Positions 26,681 to 39,700 of a DNA stretch of 64,000 nucleotides are shown here, piece by piece. The DNA is taken from assembly GCA_035430005.1 (NCBI GenBank), contig DAOMFV010000009.1, positions 7,734-71,733 of the forward strand. The letters run 5' to 3'. The notes beneath the pieces were generated by a model. The model ran no database searches. It was given only the letters and a program-made list of their open reading frames with translations, and was not told where the DNA came from. The position numbers were made by a program, and so were the translations under genes. Numbering within the stretch: the stretch's first letter is position 1; every line of letters begins with the position of its first letter. The DNA comes from JAEUIE01 sp035430005. Lineage in GTDB: Bacteria > Planctomycetota > Planctomycetia > Gemmatales > HRBIN36.

Positions 26681-27778
26681 ATGCATCCTCCACTGGCAGA
26701 TCGAACCGTTCCCTTCCTCCAAAGTAGCTTCAAACGCATCTTTGAACTCTCACGGCAACTGAAGAACCCGATCAACCTGGGCATCGGTCAACCCGACTTC
26801 GATGTGCCTGATGAGTTGAAAGATGTAGCCATTGCTGCGATACGCACCGGGCCGAACGGTTACACCTTGCCAAGCGGTGTGCCGGAACTGCGTGAGACGA
26901 TCAAAAAAAGCCTCGATAAGAAGACCGGCCATAACGACGAAGTCGTGATCACCTGCGGCACCATGGGAGCGGTCACTCTCGCTCTACAAGCGATTCTCAA
27001 CCCTGGCGATGAGGTATTGCTCTTTGATCCCTACTTTGTCGCCTATCCCCAGTTGACGACGCTCATTGGCGCTCAGGCCAAATTCATCTCGACCTATCCT
27101 GATTTCCAGCCCGATCCTGATGCTGTCGCTGCGGCCATTACCCCCAGAACCCGAGCCATCATTCTGTGCAGCCCCGGTAACCCTACTGGTGTCGTCGCTT
27201 ATCGTGAGCAAGTGAAAGCGCTGGCGGAGTTGGCTGACAGCCGGGGCATCTGGCTGATCAGCGATGAAATCTACTCCACGTTCGTTTACGACGATCCTTT
27301 CGTTACCCCGGCCTGTTTCGCTCAGAACGTGCTGATCTGCTCCAGCTTCAGCAAGACCCACGCCATGCCCGGCTGGCGGCTCGGCTACGCCTACGGCCCG
27401 CAAATCATCGTACAGGCCATGATCGCCATGCAGCAATCAACCTTTGTATGCGCTCCTAGCATGGCTCAAGCTGCCGGAATCGCTGCATGGGAGTACCCGA
27501 TGGAAAGCTACGTGCAAAGCTACAAGAATAAACGTGACTGGGTGCTAAAGAATCTCGATTCACGCTATGAAATAGTCAAGCCCGAAGGAGCTTTCTATCT
27601 GTTTCCGAAATGTGCAAAAGGAACAGGCACGTCAATGGCGGAAGCAGCTATCAGGCACGACCTGGTGATCATGCCGGGCATGGTCTTCAGTCAGCAAGAT
27701 ACGCATTTCAGGATCAGCTATGGGGTTCCGGATGAAAATTTGCATCGTGGGATAGAGATACTCAACCGGCTCGCATAG
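26681..27778 (+). CDS. PLP-dependent class I/II aminotransferase
   Basis: 365 residues from MHPPLADRTVPFLQ. A longer frame back to 26450 overlaps the divergent nuclease and has no family match. Fold type I residues are all present: INLGIGQPDFDVP (31-43), SPGNPTG with N167, D195 and Y198 in SDEIYSTF, the PLP Lys in SSFSKTHAMPGWRLGY (K225, R233), and the C-terminal Arg in HFRISYG. It probably uses aspartate or an aromatic amino acid with 2-oxoglutarate, but substrate cannot be decided here. It is 97 bases before acnA. Confidence 0.92.
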   Translation: MHPPLADRTVPFLQSSFKRIFELSRQLKNPINLGIGQPDFDVPDELKDVAIAAIRTGPNGYTLPSGVPELRETIKKSLDKKTGHNDEVVITCGTMGAVTLALQAILNPGDEVLLFDPYFVAYPQLTTLIGAQAKFISTYPDFQPDPDAVAAAITPRTRAIILCSPGNPTGVVAYREQVKALAELADSRGIWLISDEIYSTFVYDDPFVTPACFAQNVLICSSFSKTHAMPGWRLGYAYGPQIIVQAMIAMQQSTFVCAPSMAQAAGIAAWEYPMESYVQSYKNKRDWVLKNLDSRYEIVKPEGAFYLFPKCAKGTGTSMAEAAIRHDLVIMPGMVFSQQDTHFRISYGVPDENLHRGIEILNRLA

Positions 27779-27875
27779 TATCTCCTGGTTATTCTCTTCG
27801 CGGAGGTACACCCTCACTACAAGAGACCTACAATAACTTCGTTTCAAGACACGATCTTTCCGATAGGATTCGCCG

Positions 27876-30593
<2,718 letters not shown>

Positions 30594-30602
30594 ACGGTAG
30601 TG

Positions 30603-32057
30603 ATGAACACCCTCGTCTGGTTCCGTCAGGATTTACGGCTCAGCGATCATCCTGCTCTGCATGGTGCTGTGCACAGCGGTGCAGCCATCCTACCCGTCTA
30701 CATCTGGGAACCGGACCAGGAAAAGTCCTGGCAACCCGGAGGAGCCAGCCGCTGGTGGCTGCATCATGCACTGATTGATCTAGACCAGCAACTCAAACAG
30801 GCTGGTTCACATCTCATCATCCGCAGTGGTCCGGCACTACAAACAATACAGCAACTCATCCAGAAAGCCCATGTCTCACGAGTCGTCTGGACTCGCCGTT
30901 ATGAGCCGCACATCATCAAGCGAGATGAGATAATCAAGAGGACGCTGAAAGAGCAGGGGATCGACGTCGAAAGTTACAACGGCTCACTGCTTCACGAACC
31001 GATGTCGATCAATAACAAGGAAGGCAAGCCATATCAGGTCTATACACCATTCTGGAAGTGCTACCAGTTGCTGAATCCTCCTCGAATTGCTTTGCCGGCG
31101 CCTAAGAAGATAACTGCGCCCGATAACTGGCCTGCATCGCTTGAAATCGAATCATTGAAGCTTTTACCCAACATCAAATGGGACGCCGGTCTCTACGAGA
31201 CATGGGCTCCCAGCGAAGAAGGTGCCAGGCAATCCTTAAAGAGCTTCTGCCAGCTTACTATTGGTCGTTATTCCGATCAGCGTGATCTTCCGGGAACGAC
31301 CGGCACCAGTCAGTTGTCGCCCTATTTGCATTTCGGTCAGATCAGCCCCAATCAGGTCTGGCATGCTGTTCAATCGCTTCGATCTGGAACGGGAAAGCCT
31401 GACAAAGAGTTTCAGCGTCAGTCAGAAGTCTATCTCAAGGAACTCGTCTGGCGTGAGTTTGCCTATTATCTGCTCTATCACTTCCCGCAGACTCCCACGC
31501 AGCCACTCAGGTCAGAGTTCGCCAGGTTCCCGTGGAAAGACAATGCAAAGCTGCTCCGTTCTTGGCAGAAAGGACAAACCGGTTATCCCATCGTTGATGC
31601 CGGCATGCGGCAACTCTGGACGACAGGATGGATGCATAACCGTATTCGCATGGTGGTCGCTTCGTTCCTGGTCAAGCATCTACTCATTCCCTGGCAGCGC
31701 GGGGCCGAGTGGTTCTGGGACACTCTCGTGGATGCCGACTTGGCCAGCAATACTCTCGGCTGGCAATGGACCGCCGGTTGCGGTGCTGATGCTGCTCCGT
31801 ACTTTCGCATCTTTAACCCTATGCAACAGGGCGAGCGGTTCGATGCAGATGGAACTTATGTTCGGCGATGGGTGCCGGAATTGGCAAAAATGCCTGCCAG
31901 ATATATTCATGCGCCGTGGACATCGCCGGCTGGGATACTCTACGATGCTGGATTAACGCTGGGAAAAACTTATCCACGCCCCATCGTTTTGCATGCTGAA
32001 TCCCGAACCAAAGCCCTGGCTGCTTATGATATGATGAGAGGACGTGGAAAAGATTGA
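30603..32057 (+). CDS. phr: Deoxyribodipyrimidine photolyase, class I CPD type
   Basis: 484 residues from the ATG at 30603; a GTG at 30600 is directly before it. It repairs cyclobutane pyrimidine dimers with blue light. The N-terminal Rossmann domain (TLVWFRQDLRLSDHPAL) binds the antenna cofactor, and the FAD domain shows LHFGQISPNQVW, ELVWREFAYYLLYHFP, DAGMRQLWTTGWMHNRIRM and NTLGWQWTAGCGADAAPYFR, the usual signature. Only 9 bases after acnA, probably read through. The convergent kinase gene ends 7 bases beyond its stop. Confidence 0.96.
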   Translation: MNTLVWFRQDLRLSDHPALHGAVHSGAAILPVYIWEPDQEKSWQPGGASRWWLHHALIDLDQQLKQAGSHLIIRSGPALQTIQQLIQKAHVSRVVWTRRYEPHIIKRDEIIKRTLKEQGIDVESYNGSLLHEPMSINNKEGKPYQVYTPFWKCYQLLNPPRIALPAPKKITAPDNWPASLEIESLKLLPNIKWDAGLYETWAPSEEGARQSLKSFCQLTIGRYSDQRDLPGTTGTSQLSPYLHFGQISPNQVWHAVQSLRSGTGKPDKEFQRQSEVYLKELVWREFAYYLLYHFPQTPTQPLRSEFARFPWKDNAKLLRSWQKGQTGYPIVDAGMRQLWTTGWMHNRIRMVVASFLVKHLLIPWQRGAEWFWDTLVDADLASNTLGWQWTAGCGADAAPYFRIFNPMQQGERFDADGTYVRRWVPELAKMPARYIHAPWTSPAGILYDAGLTLGKTYPRPIVLHAESRTKALAAYDMMRGRGKD

Positions 32058-32064
32058 GTACTCG

Positions 32065-33906
32065 CTATTTGTTTCCTGTCTTGGAATAAGCTGCCAGCTT
32101 GGCGTCGGCCAACAATATCCATCGACGATATTCCGGACGGTCAACATCTTTTGATTTGTCTTCAAGCTCTTTGTGACCCTGCTGCTGAAGAGATTGCCAT
32201 TTCGGAAGAGCCAGCTCCGGATGTCCCTGCAGTTCATCATTCAGAGCAACTACCGCCTGGTATTCATATTTGCTGGCGGTTCGCTTCCACTCGCTGTCGT
32301 TTAATATGTTCTTCTTGAGCTTCGCCAGCGCGTCCTGATGTGCCAGGATACGGATCAGGATGTCATTGCCTTCAGCCGCCTGGGGCGATTCGGGATAGAA
32401 CTGAACCAGCATTCCCAGCTTCTTATTGGCCTCGATCCAACCCGCTTCATTATTCGGATCTGCCTTGCTCTTGCCTTCAGCCAGCAGATACGGGGCATGG
32501 TACTCCATCATCTCTTTTCGTGCTTTATCAATGAAGGGTTTGGCTCCAGGCGTCTTTAGTTCATAAAGCCTCTCATAACCTCGTTTAAAGGCATCACCCC
32601 AATGGGAGGCTGGTTCGATCTCCATCTTTTCCTTGCCCATGCGGTAGTAGTGCGCGGCCTGTAGATAGTCTAATCGATCTCTGGCTTGCACAGCTTCCTT
32701 GCTGTCAGGATACTTGGCCGCCAACTTTTCCAACTCGCGATTGGCATCATCCCAATATTGATACACGTTGGTGTAATTGGGCTTGGGTTCGCTTAAAGCC
32801 GCATCATGCTTGTCGATCAACTTCATTGCTGATGAAAGCATGTTCGCGGCTGAAGGTGGTTGTAACGCATAGAACAGTGCTATGATGACAGCAATCAACA
32901 AGAGACTGATTCCTGCAGCAGAGAGCATCGTCTTGCGGAATTCTGTCCGAGCCTTCTCCTTCTTCTTTCTGATCTTCTTGCCGACGACAATGTCCTCGGC
33001 CAACTGCTTGTCCTTGCCCTCGCCTTTGCGGGCCACCTTGCCGGCCAGTTCCATCCCCAGGCTTTTATGCGATTCGACTCGCTGCTTGACTTCATCGAGA
33101 GCCTGAGAGACGGTGCGGGCATCAGCAGGGCGATGCTCCGGTTTTTTCTCCATGAGCTGGCAGACGAGAGTATCAAGCCACGGAGGAATATCCATAACAA
33201 GCCGGGCCGGACGTTCGAAAGTTCCCGAAACATGTTGAATGAACATGTCCATCGCATTCTCAGCACTGAATGGCTTGCGACCTGTCAACAGTTCATAGAA
33301 CACGATGCCCAGGGCATACAGATCAGACTTCGGCGTTAAATCTCGTTCGCCCCGGCATTGTTCGGGAGACATGTACGCGGCTGTGCCCACTGTCGAATTG
33401 GCCGAAGTCAGGCCCGACATGTCGCTGTCTTTGGCTATGCCGAAATCGGTGAGCTTAAGTACGCCGTTCTTATCGAGCATCAAATTAGAGGGTTTCAGGT
33501 CACGGTGAATAATTCCATGATCATGAGCATGCTGGAGCGAAGCACATATCTGCTTCCCCAGTTCGATCATTTTTTCCCAATGAACCCGGCCCTTAGTCGC
33601 CAGCTGATGGTCAAGAGCGTAGCCTTCGATGAACTCCATCGCATAAAACGGTCGGCCCTGAATCTTTCCGGTAGCCAGCAGCCTGACAATATTGGGATGC
33701 TTGAGCTGTTTCAGGATCGCCGCTTCTCGTTCAAAACGTGCCTGAATGCGTTCATTATCCCCGAGGCCGGGAGCAATGACCTTGATGGCTACCCGTCGCA
33801 TCTTTCCATCTTCTTTGGAAAATGTCGCACGATAGACCGTCCCCATAGCTCCGCTACCGAGCTCTTTCTCTACTTTAAACGGACCTATCTTAGTGCCAAT
33901 CAACAT
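32065..33906 (-). CDS. Transmembrane Ser/Thr protein kinase
   Basis: 613 residues from MLIGTKIGPFKVEKELG; AGGAG lies 11 bases upstream. A Met at 33954 would add 16 residues. The kinase domain is complete: glycine loop ELGSGAMGTVY, Lys42, HRDLKPSN (134-141), DFG (154-156) and YMSPEQ. A basic juxtamembrane stretch leads to one membrane helix (about 327-347), then a roughly 265-residue external region of helical repeats resembling TPRs. This is the usual planctomycete/Hanks-type sensor layout, but no ligand-binding motif is obvious. Unlike the kinase-like protein at 87, this one looks active. Confidence 0.94.
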   Translation of the reverse strand: MLIGTKIGPFKVEKELGSGAMGTVYRATFSKEDGKMRRVAIKVIAPGLGDNERIQARFEREAAILKQLKHPNIVRLLATGKIQGRPFYAMEFIEGYALDHQLATKGRVHWEKMIELGKQICASLQHAHDHGIIHRDLKPSNLMLDKNGVLKLTDFGIAKDSDMSGLTSANSTVGTAAYMSPEQCRGERDLTPKSDLYALGIVFYELLTGRKPFSAENAMDMFIQHVSGTFERPARLVMDIPPWLDTLVCQLMEKKPEHRPADARTVSQALDEVKQRVESHKSLGMELAGKVARKGEGKDKQLAEDIVVGKKIRKKKEKARTEFRKTMLSAAGISLLLIAVIIALFYALQPPSAANMLSSAMKLIDKHDAALSEPKPNYTNVYQYWDDANRELEKLAAKYPDSKEAVQARDRLDYLQAAHYYRMGKEKMEIEPASHWGDAFKRGYERLYELKTPGAKPFIDKARKEMMEYHAPYLLAEGKSKADPNNEAGWIEANKKLGMLVQFYPESPQAAEGNDILIRILAHQDALAKLKKNILNDSEWKRTASKYEYQAVVALNDELQGHPELALPKWQSLQQQGHKELEDKSKDVDRPEYRRWILLADAKLAAYSKTGNK

Positions 33907-34052
33907 TCCCTGCCCACTCCTGTTCGCACTACACAATACAATTTCTCTGTTCAATACGCTAACCCTGTTCCACCATCATAACAAGATTATGTTAGTTTTG
34001 TAGCAGGTTCACCTGCCGATCTGGCACATCACCTCCATACAGGGTATGGCAT

Positions 34053-34874
34053 ATGATTCTTTTCCGCACCTCATGGTTGGTTGGTCTAATCACTCCCCTC
34101 TTCGCACTCGTATTCAATACGGATTGCTTTGGGCATGATTTATGGCTCATCCCGCCTGAACTTGCTAAGGTCAATATCCCCTTTACTATTCGAGCACATT
34201 CCGGAATGGAGTTCCCCATCAGTGTTCATGCCCCCAACCCAAACCAGTTTACGCGGCGGTTTGTGATCCTGCCTGACGGAAAAGAAACGGCTCTGGTAGC
34301 CAGGGGAAAGGAAGAGCTTTCGGGACTATTGGATTACACCCCCAACAGACCAGGCATCTATATTGCTGCGGTGACTACAGAACCCAAGCTCATCACGCTG
34401 AGTGCTGAGGAGTTCAATCACTATCACGTCGCTGATGGTCTCCCCCACATTTATCTGATGAGGCACAAGGAAAGCGCCTTGGGGCAACCTGGACGAGAAC
34501 GCTATTCCAAATCTCCGAAGACACTATTGCAGGTTGGCGACGGCAAAGAGGGTAATCCGTGTCGAACAGTAGGACTGCCACTAGAGATTGTTCCGCTCCG
34601 CAATCCGTTCCAATTGAAAGTCTGCGAAACGTTGCCTGTTAAAGTCTTATTCGATCAGAGGCCTCTGGCCGATGCTCACCTCGGCTGGGATGTGCCCGGC
34701 GATGGCGAAGAACCAAGCGGCACTGTCAGGACGAATGCAAAAGGTGAAGCACTCATCCCCATCAGCCAGACCGGGCTGATGACCATTCGGCTGACTCACA
34801 TGACCCGAGCAAAAGCAGCGGATTACGATTGGGAATCGTTCTGGACGACCCTGACATTTCGCATTCCGAAGTAG
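34053..34874 (+). CDS. DUF4198-type exported protein
   Basis: 273 residues with a signal peptide (about 1-27, ending at ...CFG) followed by HDLWLIPPE, the typical beginning of DUF4198 proteins. The mature part is beta-rich, ends in a second Ig-like domain (LPVKVLFDQRPLADAHLGWD, GTVRTNAKGEALIPISQTG) and has several His residues (EEFNHYHVADGLPH) that may bind metal. Relatives are often near metal uptake genes (NikM-like), but none are here. AGGGT lies 8 bases before the ATG. Divergent from the kinase gene. Confidence 0.85.
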   Translation: MILFRTSWLVGLITPLFALVFNTDCFGHDLWLIPPELAKVNIPFTIRAHSGMEFPISVHAPNPNQFTRRFVILPDGKETALVARGKEELSGLLDYTPNRPGIYIAAVTTEPKLITLSAEEFNHYHVADGLPHIYLMRHKESALGQPGRERYSKSPKTLLQVGDGKEGNPCRTVGLPLEIVPLRNPFQLKVCETLPVKVLFDQRPLADAHLGWDVPGDGEEPSGTVRTNAKGEALIPISQTGLMTIRLTHMTRAKAADYDWESFWTTLTFRIPK

Positions 34875-34910
34875 AAGACTACATTCTGATGCTGTAGAAA
34901 TTAGGTGATG

Positions 34911-34951
34911 GGCCAGACATTCTTGTCTGGCCGGCACGGACAAGAATGTCT
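34911..34951. terminator. Overlapping inverted repeats between convergent genes
   Basis: Two hairpins share the same bases. The first is a 9-bp perfect stem (34911-34919 with 34924-34932, loop TTCT). The second is a 13-bp perfect stem (34915-34927 with 34939-34951, 11-base loop). Only one can form at a time. It sits in the 106-base gap between the convergent DUF4198 gene and pyrG, where it could end transcription from both sides. There is no strong U-run, so it is not a standard intrinsic terminator; a dispersed REP-like repeat is the other reading. Confidence 0.75.
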
Positions 34952-34980
34952 ATGTCGCCTAATGACTTTTGTTAGGTTAC

Positions 34981-36699
34981 TTAGCAAGAATAAGAAGCGC
35001 TGCGCTGTTCCACGACCGGTTTCGCCTCCTTGACTGACCCGTTGAGTGCAGCGCTTGTCGTCGTCGCTTCCGAGACTATTCCTGATTGTACCTTGCGGCG
35101 ATCCCGTGCTGCCCGCACAAACTCCCGGAACAGTGGATGAGCTTGCGTTGGCTTGGATTTGAACTCCGGGTGATATTGCACAGCCACGAACCATGGATGA
35201 TTCTTGAGTTCGATCACTTCCACGAGCTTGCCATCCGGGCTGAGGCCCGACAAGATGAAGCCCTTATCGGTGTATTCGGATCGAAATTGATTGTTGAACT
35301 CATATCGATGACGATGGCGCTCCACAATGGAGACCTTGCCGTAAGCTTCATAAGCCTTGCTGCCCAGGAGCAGTTCACAGGGATACTTGCCTAACCGCAT
35401 CGTGCCACCCAAATCGGTCACCTTTTCCTGCTCGCTCATCATGCAGATTACCGGTGATCGGGTATCATCGGTGAACTCGGTGCTGTTGGCATCCTTATGC
35501 CCCAGCACATTTCTTGCAAACTCAATGGTGGCACACTGCATGCCCAGGCACACCCCGAAGAAAGGTATATTATTCTCACGTGCATACTTGACGGCGACAA
35601 TCTTACCTTCAATCCCACGGTCACCAAAACCGCCCGGCACAAGGATGCCATCCATTCCATTCAACTTGCTGTCTGCTCGTTGTTCGTCTTCTAAGTCTTC
35701 AGCATCGACTTTGGTGATGCGTACTCTTGTACTGTTGGCGATACCGGCATGCATCAAGGATTCATAGATCGACTTATAGGCATCATGTGTCTCCATGTAC
35801 TTGCCGACCACGGCAATGTTCGCTTCGTGGGTCGGGTTCTTGAGTTTTGAAAGCATCTTGAGCCAGTCATCCAGATTGGGAGGCTGAGTTGCCTGTGCCA
35901 TTCCGAACTTCTCGATGATCAGGTCGTCCAGCTTCTTTTCATGCAAACTGATGGGCACTTCATATACGCTGAAATCGCGATCCTTCTCGGCAATGACAGC
36001 GCGATTTTCAACATTACAGAACAAACCGATCTTCTTCAGCATGTCGTCCGACAGTTCGCGCTCCGTCCGACAGACCAGAATATCGGGCTGGATACCGATC
36101 TGCCGAAGCATACCAACCGAGTGCTGTGTGGGCTTGGTCTTAAGTTCCTGGGCTGCTTTCAGGTAAGGCACCAGTGTCAGGTGAATGTACATGCAGTTGT
36201 GCTTGCCTACATCCAGCGCGAACTGGCGAATGGCTTCGAGGAAAGGTAGCCCTTCGATGTCGCCAACTGTACCGCCGATTTCCGTGATGACGACATCTGT
36301 ATCGGGCTTGGCCATCATGTGAATGCAGCGTTTGATCTCGTCGGTGACGTGGGGAATCACCTGAATCGTCTGCCCCAAGTAGTCGCCATGCCGCTCCTTG
36401 TTGATGATCGTCTGATAGATGCGGCCAGAGGTATAATTACTATGGCGATCCAGTTCAGTATTGGTGAAACGTTCGTAATGGCCCAGATCAAGGTCGGTTT
36501 CAGTGCCATCATCAAGAACATATACCTCGCCATGCTGAGCGGGGTTCATTGTGCCTGGGTCAACATTCAGATAGGGATCAAACTTCTGTAGGCGCACCTT
36601 CACGCCACGCCGTTCCAGAAGCATTCCCATTGAGGCGCAGGTGATGCCTTTGCCAAGAGAACTTACCACGCCGCCAGTCACGAATATGTGCTTCGCCAT
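34981..36699 (-). CDS. pyrG: CTP synthase
   Basis: 572 residues from MAKHIFVTGGVVSSLGKG, the conserved start; GGAG lies about 8 bases upstream. A Met at 36714 would add 5 residues. The synthetase domain makes CTP from UTP and ATP, with TGGVVSSLGKG and the ERFTNTELDRHSNYTSGRIY block. The glutaminase domain supplies ammonia and has FGVCLGMQCATIEFARN with the catalytic Cys and YHPEF with the His/Glu. It follows the 1318-residue gene by 74 bases in the same direction. A short Lys/Ser/Glu-rich tail ends the protein. Confidence 0.97.
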   Translation of the reverse strand: MAKHIFVTGGVVSSLGKGITCASMGMLLERRGVKVRLQKFDPYLNVDPGTMNPAQHGEVYVLDDGTETDLDLGHYERFTNTELDRHSNYTSGRIYQTIINKERHGDYLGQTIQVIPHVTDEIKRCIHMMAKPDTDVVITEIGGTVGDIEGLPFLEAIRQFALDVGKHNCMYIHLTLVPYLKAAQELKTKPTQHSVGMLRQIGIQPDILVCRTERELSDDMLKKIGLFCNVENRAVIAEKDRDFSVYEVPISLHEKKLDDLIIEKFGMAQATQPPNLDDWLKMLSKLKNPTHEANIAVVGKYMETHDAYKSIYESLMHAGIANSTRVRITKVDAEDLEDEQRADSKLNGMDGILVPGGFGDRGIEGKIVAVKYARENNIPFFGVCLGMQCATIEFARNVLGHKDANSTEFTDDTRSPVICMMSEQEKVTDLGGTMRLGKYPCELLLGSKAYEAYGKVSIVERHRHRYEFNNQFRSEYTDKGFILSGLSPDGKLVEVIELKNHPWFVAVQYHPEFKSKPTQAHPLFREFVRAARDRRKVQSGIVSEATTTSAALNGSVKEAKPVVEQRSASYSC

Positions 36700-36773
36700 G
36701 CCCGTTTCTCCCATCCTGGTTCAACGGGTATTGTAGCAGTGAAACAGGCGAGGTCGAGCGGAGTTCTCCTCAT

Positions 36774-39700
36774 TCATCCCGGAAGCAGGCCGGTCTCGCT
36801 ATGCCCAACATCCCAATTGGTAAGTTGTGCCTCTAAATCAGCCTCGCTGACGGCATGAAAAGGCACTTCCAGGGCTTTTTCAAACGACTGCTGATCGAAT
36901 ACAAAATCACCTTCCTGCTCCAGCTTGCGTATCCAGGCCGGCACATCCAGCCCTGATCCGCTTGTCGTCTTGGCTTGAATATCAATAGCAGCTAGTAGAG
37001 ACTGCAAAGCACCGAACTTGACCTCAAGATCCCTGCCTGACTCGTTCTCCTTGTCCAATCGAGTTTCTTTCAGTTCATTGACTGCTGGAGCAACCAGTGC
37101 TGTCAGACGATCCACATCGAGCGGTGCCACCAGCTTTTCCTCAACAAGGTCAGCGACGGTACGAAGTTGCATGCCATGCTCGGCCTGCAACTCACGCAGG
37201 TGTTCCACATGCCGTCGGGCGATGTCCGCAGTCATGCGAACAATCGACTGCTTCCATAACAACGCTGCCGCATCATGCCCTTCACGAGCCAGCGAATCAT
37301 GTATCCAGATCAACGGCTTGATGTTCCAGAGATGCCGTTCATAGGTGCTTTTGAGCCGCAGGAACGAGACTAGCCGAAAGAGGTTCTCACCATAGTCAGA
37401 CTGAGTCGTAGTGGCGTTGTAGTCCTTGTACTCTTCATAGTTCTCAACGATAGCCTTCAGCACCAGTTCCAGGAGCCTGACTGCGGTATCTCGGGAAATA
37501 CGATTTCGTTGCAGAGCATTGAGCAGCTTAGTGCCTGCGCTCGGATCATCATCATGAGTCAGCCCTGCCTCTTCCTTGAGATAGTCAAGGTAAGTATTAA
37601 CGCCCCGGCTCAGGATAGCCCGCAGATTGGCGAGGGTCATGAACTTGGGGTGGAACAGGTCTGAACCGAACTTGCGGATGAACTCGCGCAGCTCGGTCCA
37701 ATCTTCGTCGGCATGTACCGCTTCGAGGCTGGAGAGCCGCACCGAATGGCTGTGGTCAATCCACAGCACCAGGAACGGCTTGGCCAGTTGATCGAGCAAC
37801 TGCACCAGCTTGCCCGGCGACGGCGTGGGGGACCAGTAGGTCGAAGAGCGGGCCACGCTGATGGTCAACCCGCTCATGGCAAACTCAAAGAGGCGATTGA
37901 ACTCGGTGACAACCCTGCCCTGAACGGATTGAGATCGTTCCAGATCACGAACAACCATCAGTACTTTGTAGGTGTCCTGCACCAGCCCCAGTCGGGGCAG
38001 GGTGGTGACCAGGTCGCGCAAGATCGTCTGTGCGGAACGGGTCTTGTAGATATCCTCAAGCTGCCCACCGGCATCAAGCGGCCGGTAGAGCAGAGAGACG
38101 TGGCGGAGCGCTTTGAGGAACACCTCCAACCGGGGGCTGATCTTGTTGACCTTGCCGCGCCAGGTGAGGTTCTCCAGTTGCACCGCATGACGTTCCCAAT
38201 CGTCAGCATCGGTGCTGGGCACATCAGCCTTCTGCATGGCATAACTGGCTGAGAGCAACGAGCGTTCCGCCATTGCCACATCCAGGGCTGCCGAGACGCC
38301 TGCTTCGAGTACCCGTTCCTTGAGATTTCGCTGCCGATCATATTCCATCATCGAAGCCTGGTTGCCCAGCGGTTCAGGCACGACACAGTTCTGAATCTGT
38401 TGAAGTAGGGGCATCAGTCGTTCGCGCTGCTGGACGGAAGTCTGCCACCAGCTCGTGAGCGATTCGTGCAGGTTCTTCTGCCCCTCGAACTGTTCCGCCT
38501 GTCGGGCGAGGAGCCGCCAGAGATGAGCCACATGGGCGAGGAAGCGGATGCGTTGCGTGATTGCCTCAGACTGAGATTCCAAAGGAAAATCGACGCCAAG
38601 CTGAGCGGTCGGTTCATCATCGGCCAGGCTGCCTTCGACACCATCATCGGTGCTGTCCCGATATTCCATGCCTTCATAGGCGGCTGCGTAAGGGTTGTCA
38701 TCTTTGGAAGTCGGCGCATCTGTCTTCAGTTCGATGCTGCTCAAATCCCAATACTCTTCCGCGTTGGCTTCGAGCAGGTCAAGGAATCGCTTGAGCAGTT
38801 TCCAGCGCTCTGATGACTTGAGCTTGGGCGACTGCAATACCTCTAGGGTCCAGTGCAGCATGAGGTCGAAGTAGCTCTGTCGTCCGTCTTCCAACGGTAC
38901 TTCGGAAGCATGACTGAGCCAATTGATGAGTAGCGCCATCACGGCGGCGTAGTCGCCCCGGTGAAGGAGCACATCGACTACGATCGAGAACGATGAAGCT
39001 GATTTGAACCGATGGAGATGCTGACGCCAGAACGCCAGGTCGCCCGTGGTTTCACCCTGTTGATGCCAGTGGGCCAGGGCTTCAGCGACCTCCAGCGTGG
39101 CATGGATCGATTCTTCACCGGCTACCCGTGGCAGATCAGAGACTTCAAATGTGGCATACTGATCCCACCACAGGGCAAGTCGTTCCGCGCTTTTCCTGGC
39201 TTGCTTGGCGATCTCCTGCTGCCCCGCAGCCGCTGCCTCACAAATAACCCGACCGGCAAGACCGAACGACGATTCCATGATCTCGCATAACTCGATGAGG
39301 CGATGGTCGAGTATGGCGTCTTCCATCGACTGGAAGATGGGGAACTGTCCGTGGAACCCCAGTGCGTTCCACGGGTCAGCCAGAGCGCCGCACTCGATGC
39401 CTCGATGTAGAATCTCATCTAAAGTGACAAGAAATTGCGCCGCCTTGGCCAGATCATTTGTTTCAATGGCAATATCAATCTCTGAAAGCAGCCCTGAAAT
39501 GCCAACCTGGAACTTATCTGAAATAGGCGTCGTGGAGGCAAGACGATCCAGAGCAGCATCTTGAGCGCTTAGCTCGGTTAGAAAATATGCGATGTGACGA
39601 GCCTGCAACTGGGCAGCACGATGTTTGGTGATCGCTTGATTGAGCCATTGCCGAGCGCCCCCGAAAGGCTGTCGCAGCCGTTCCGATTCTTCTTCGAGCC

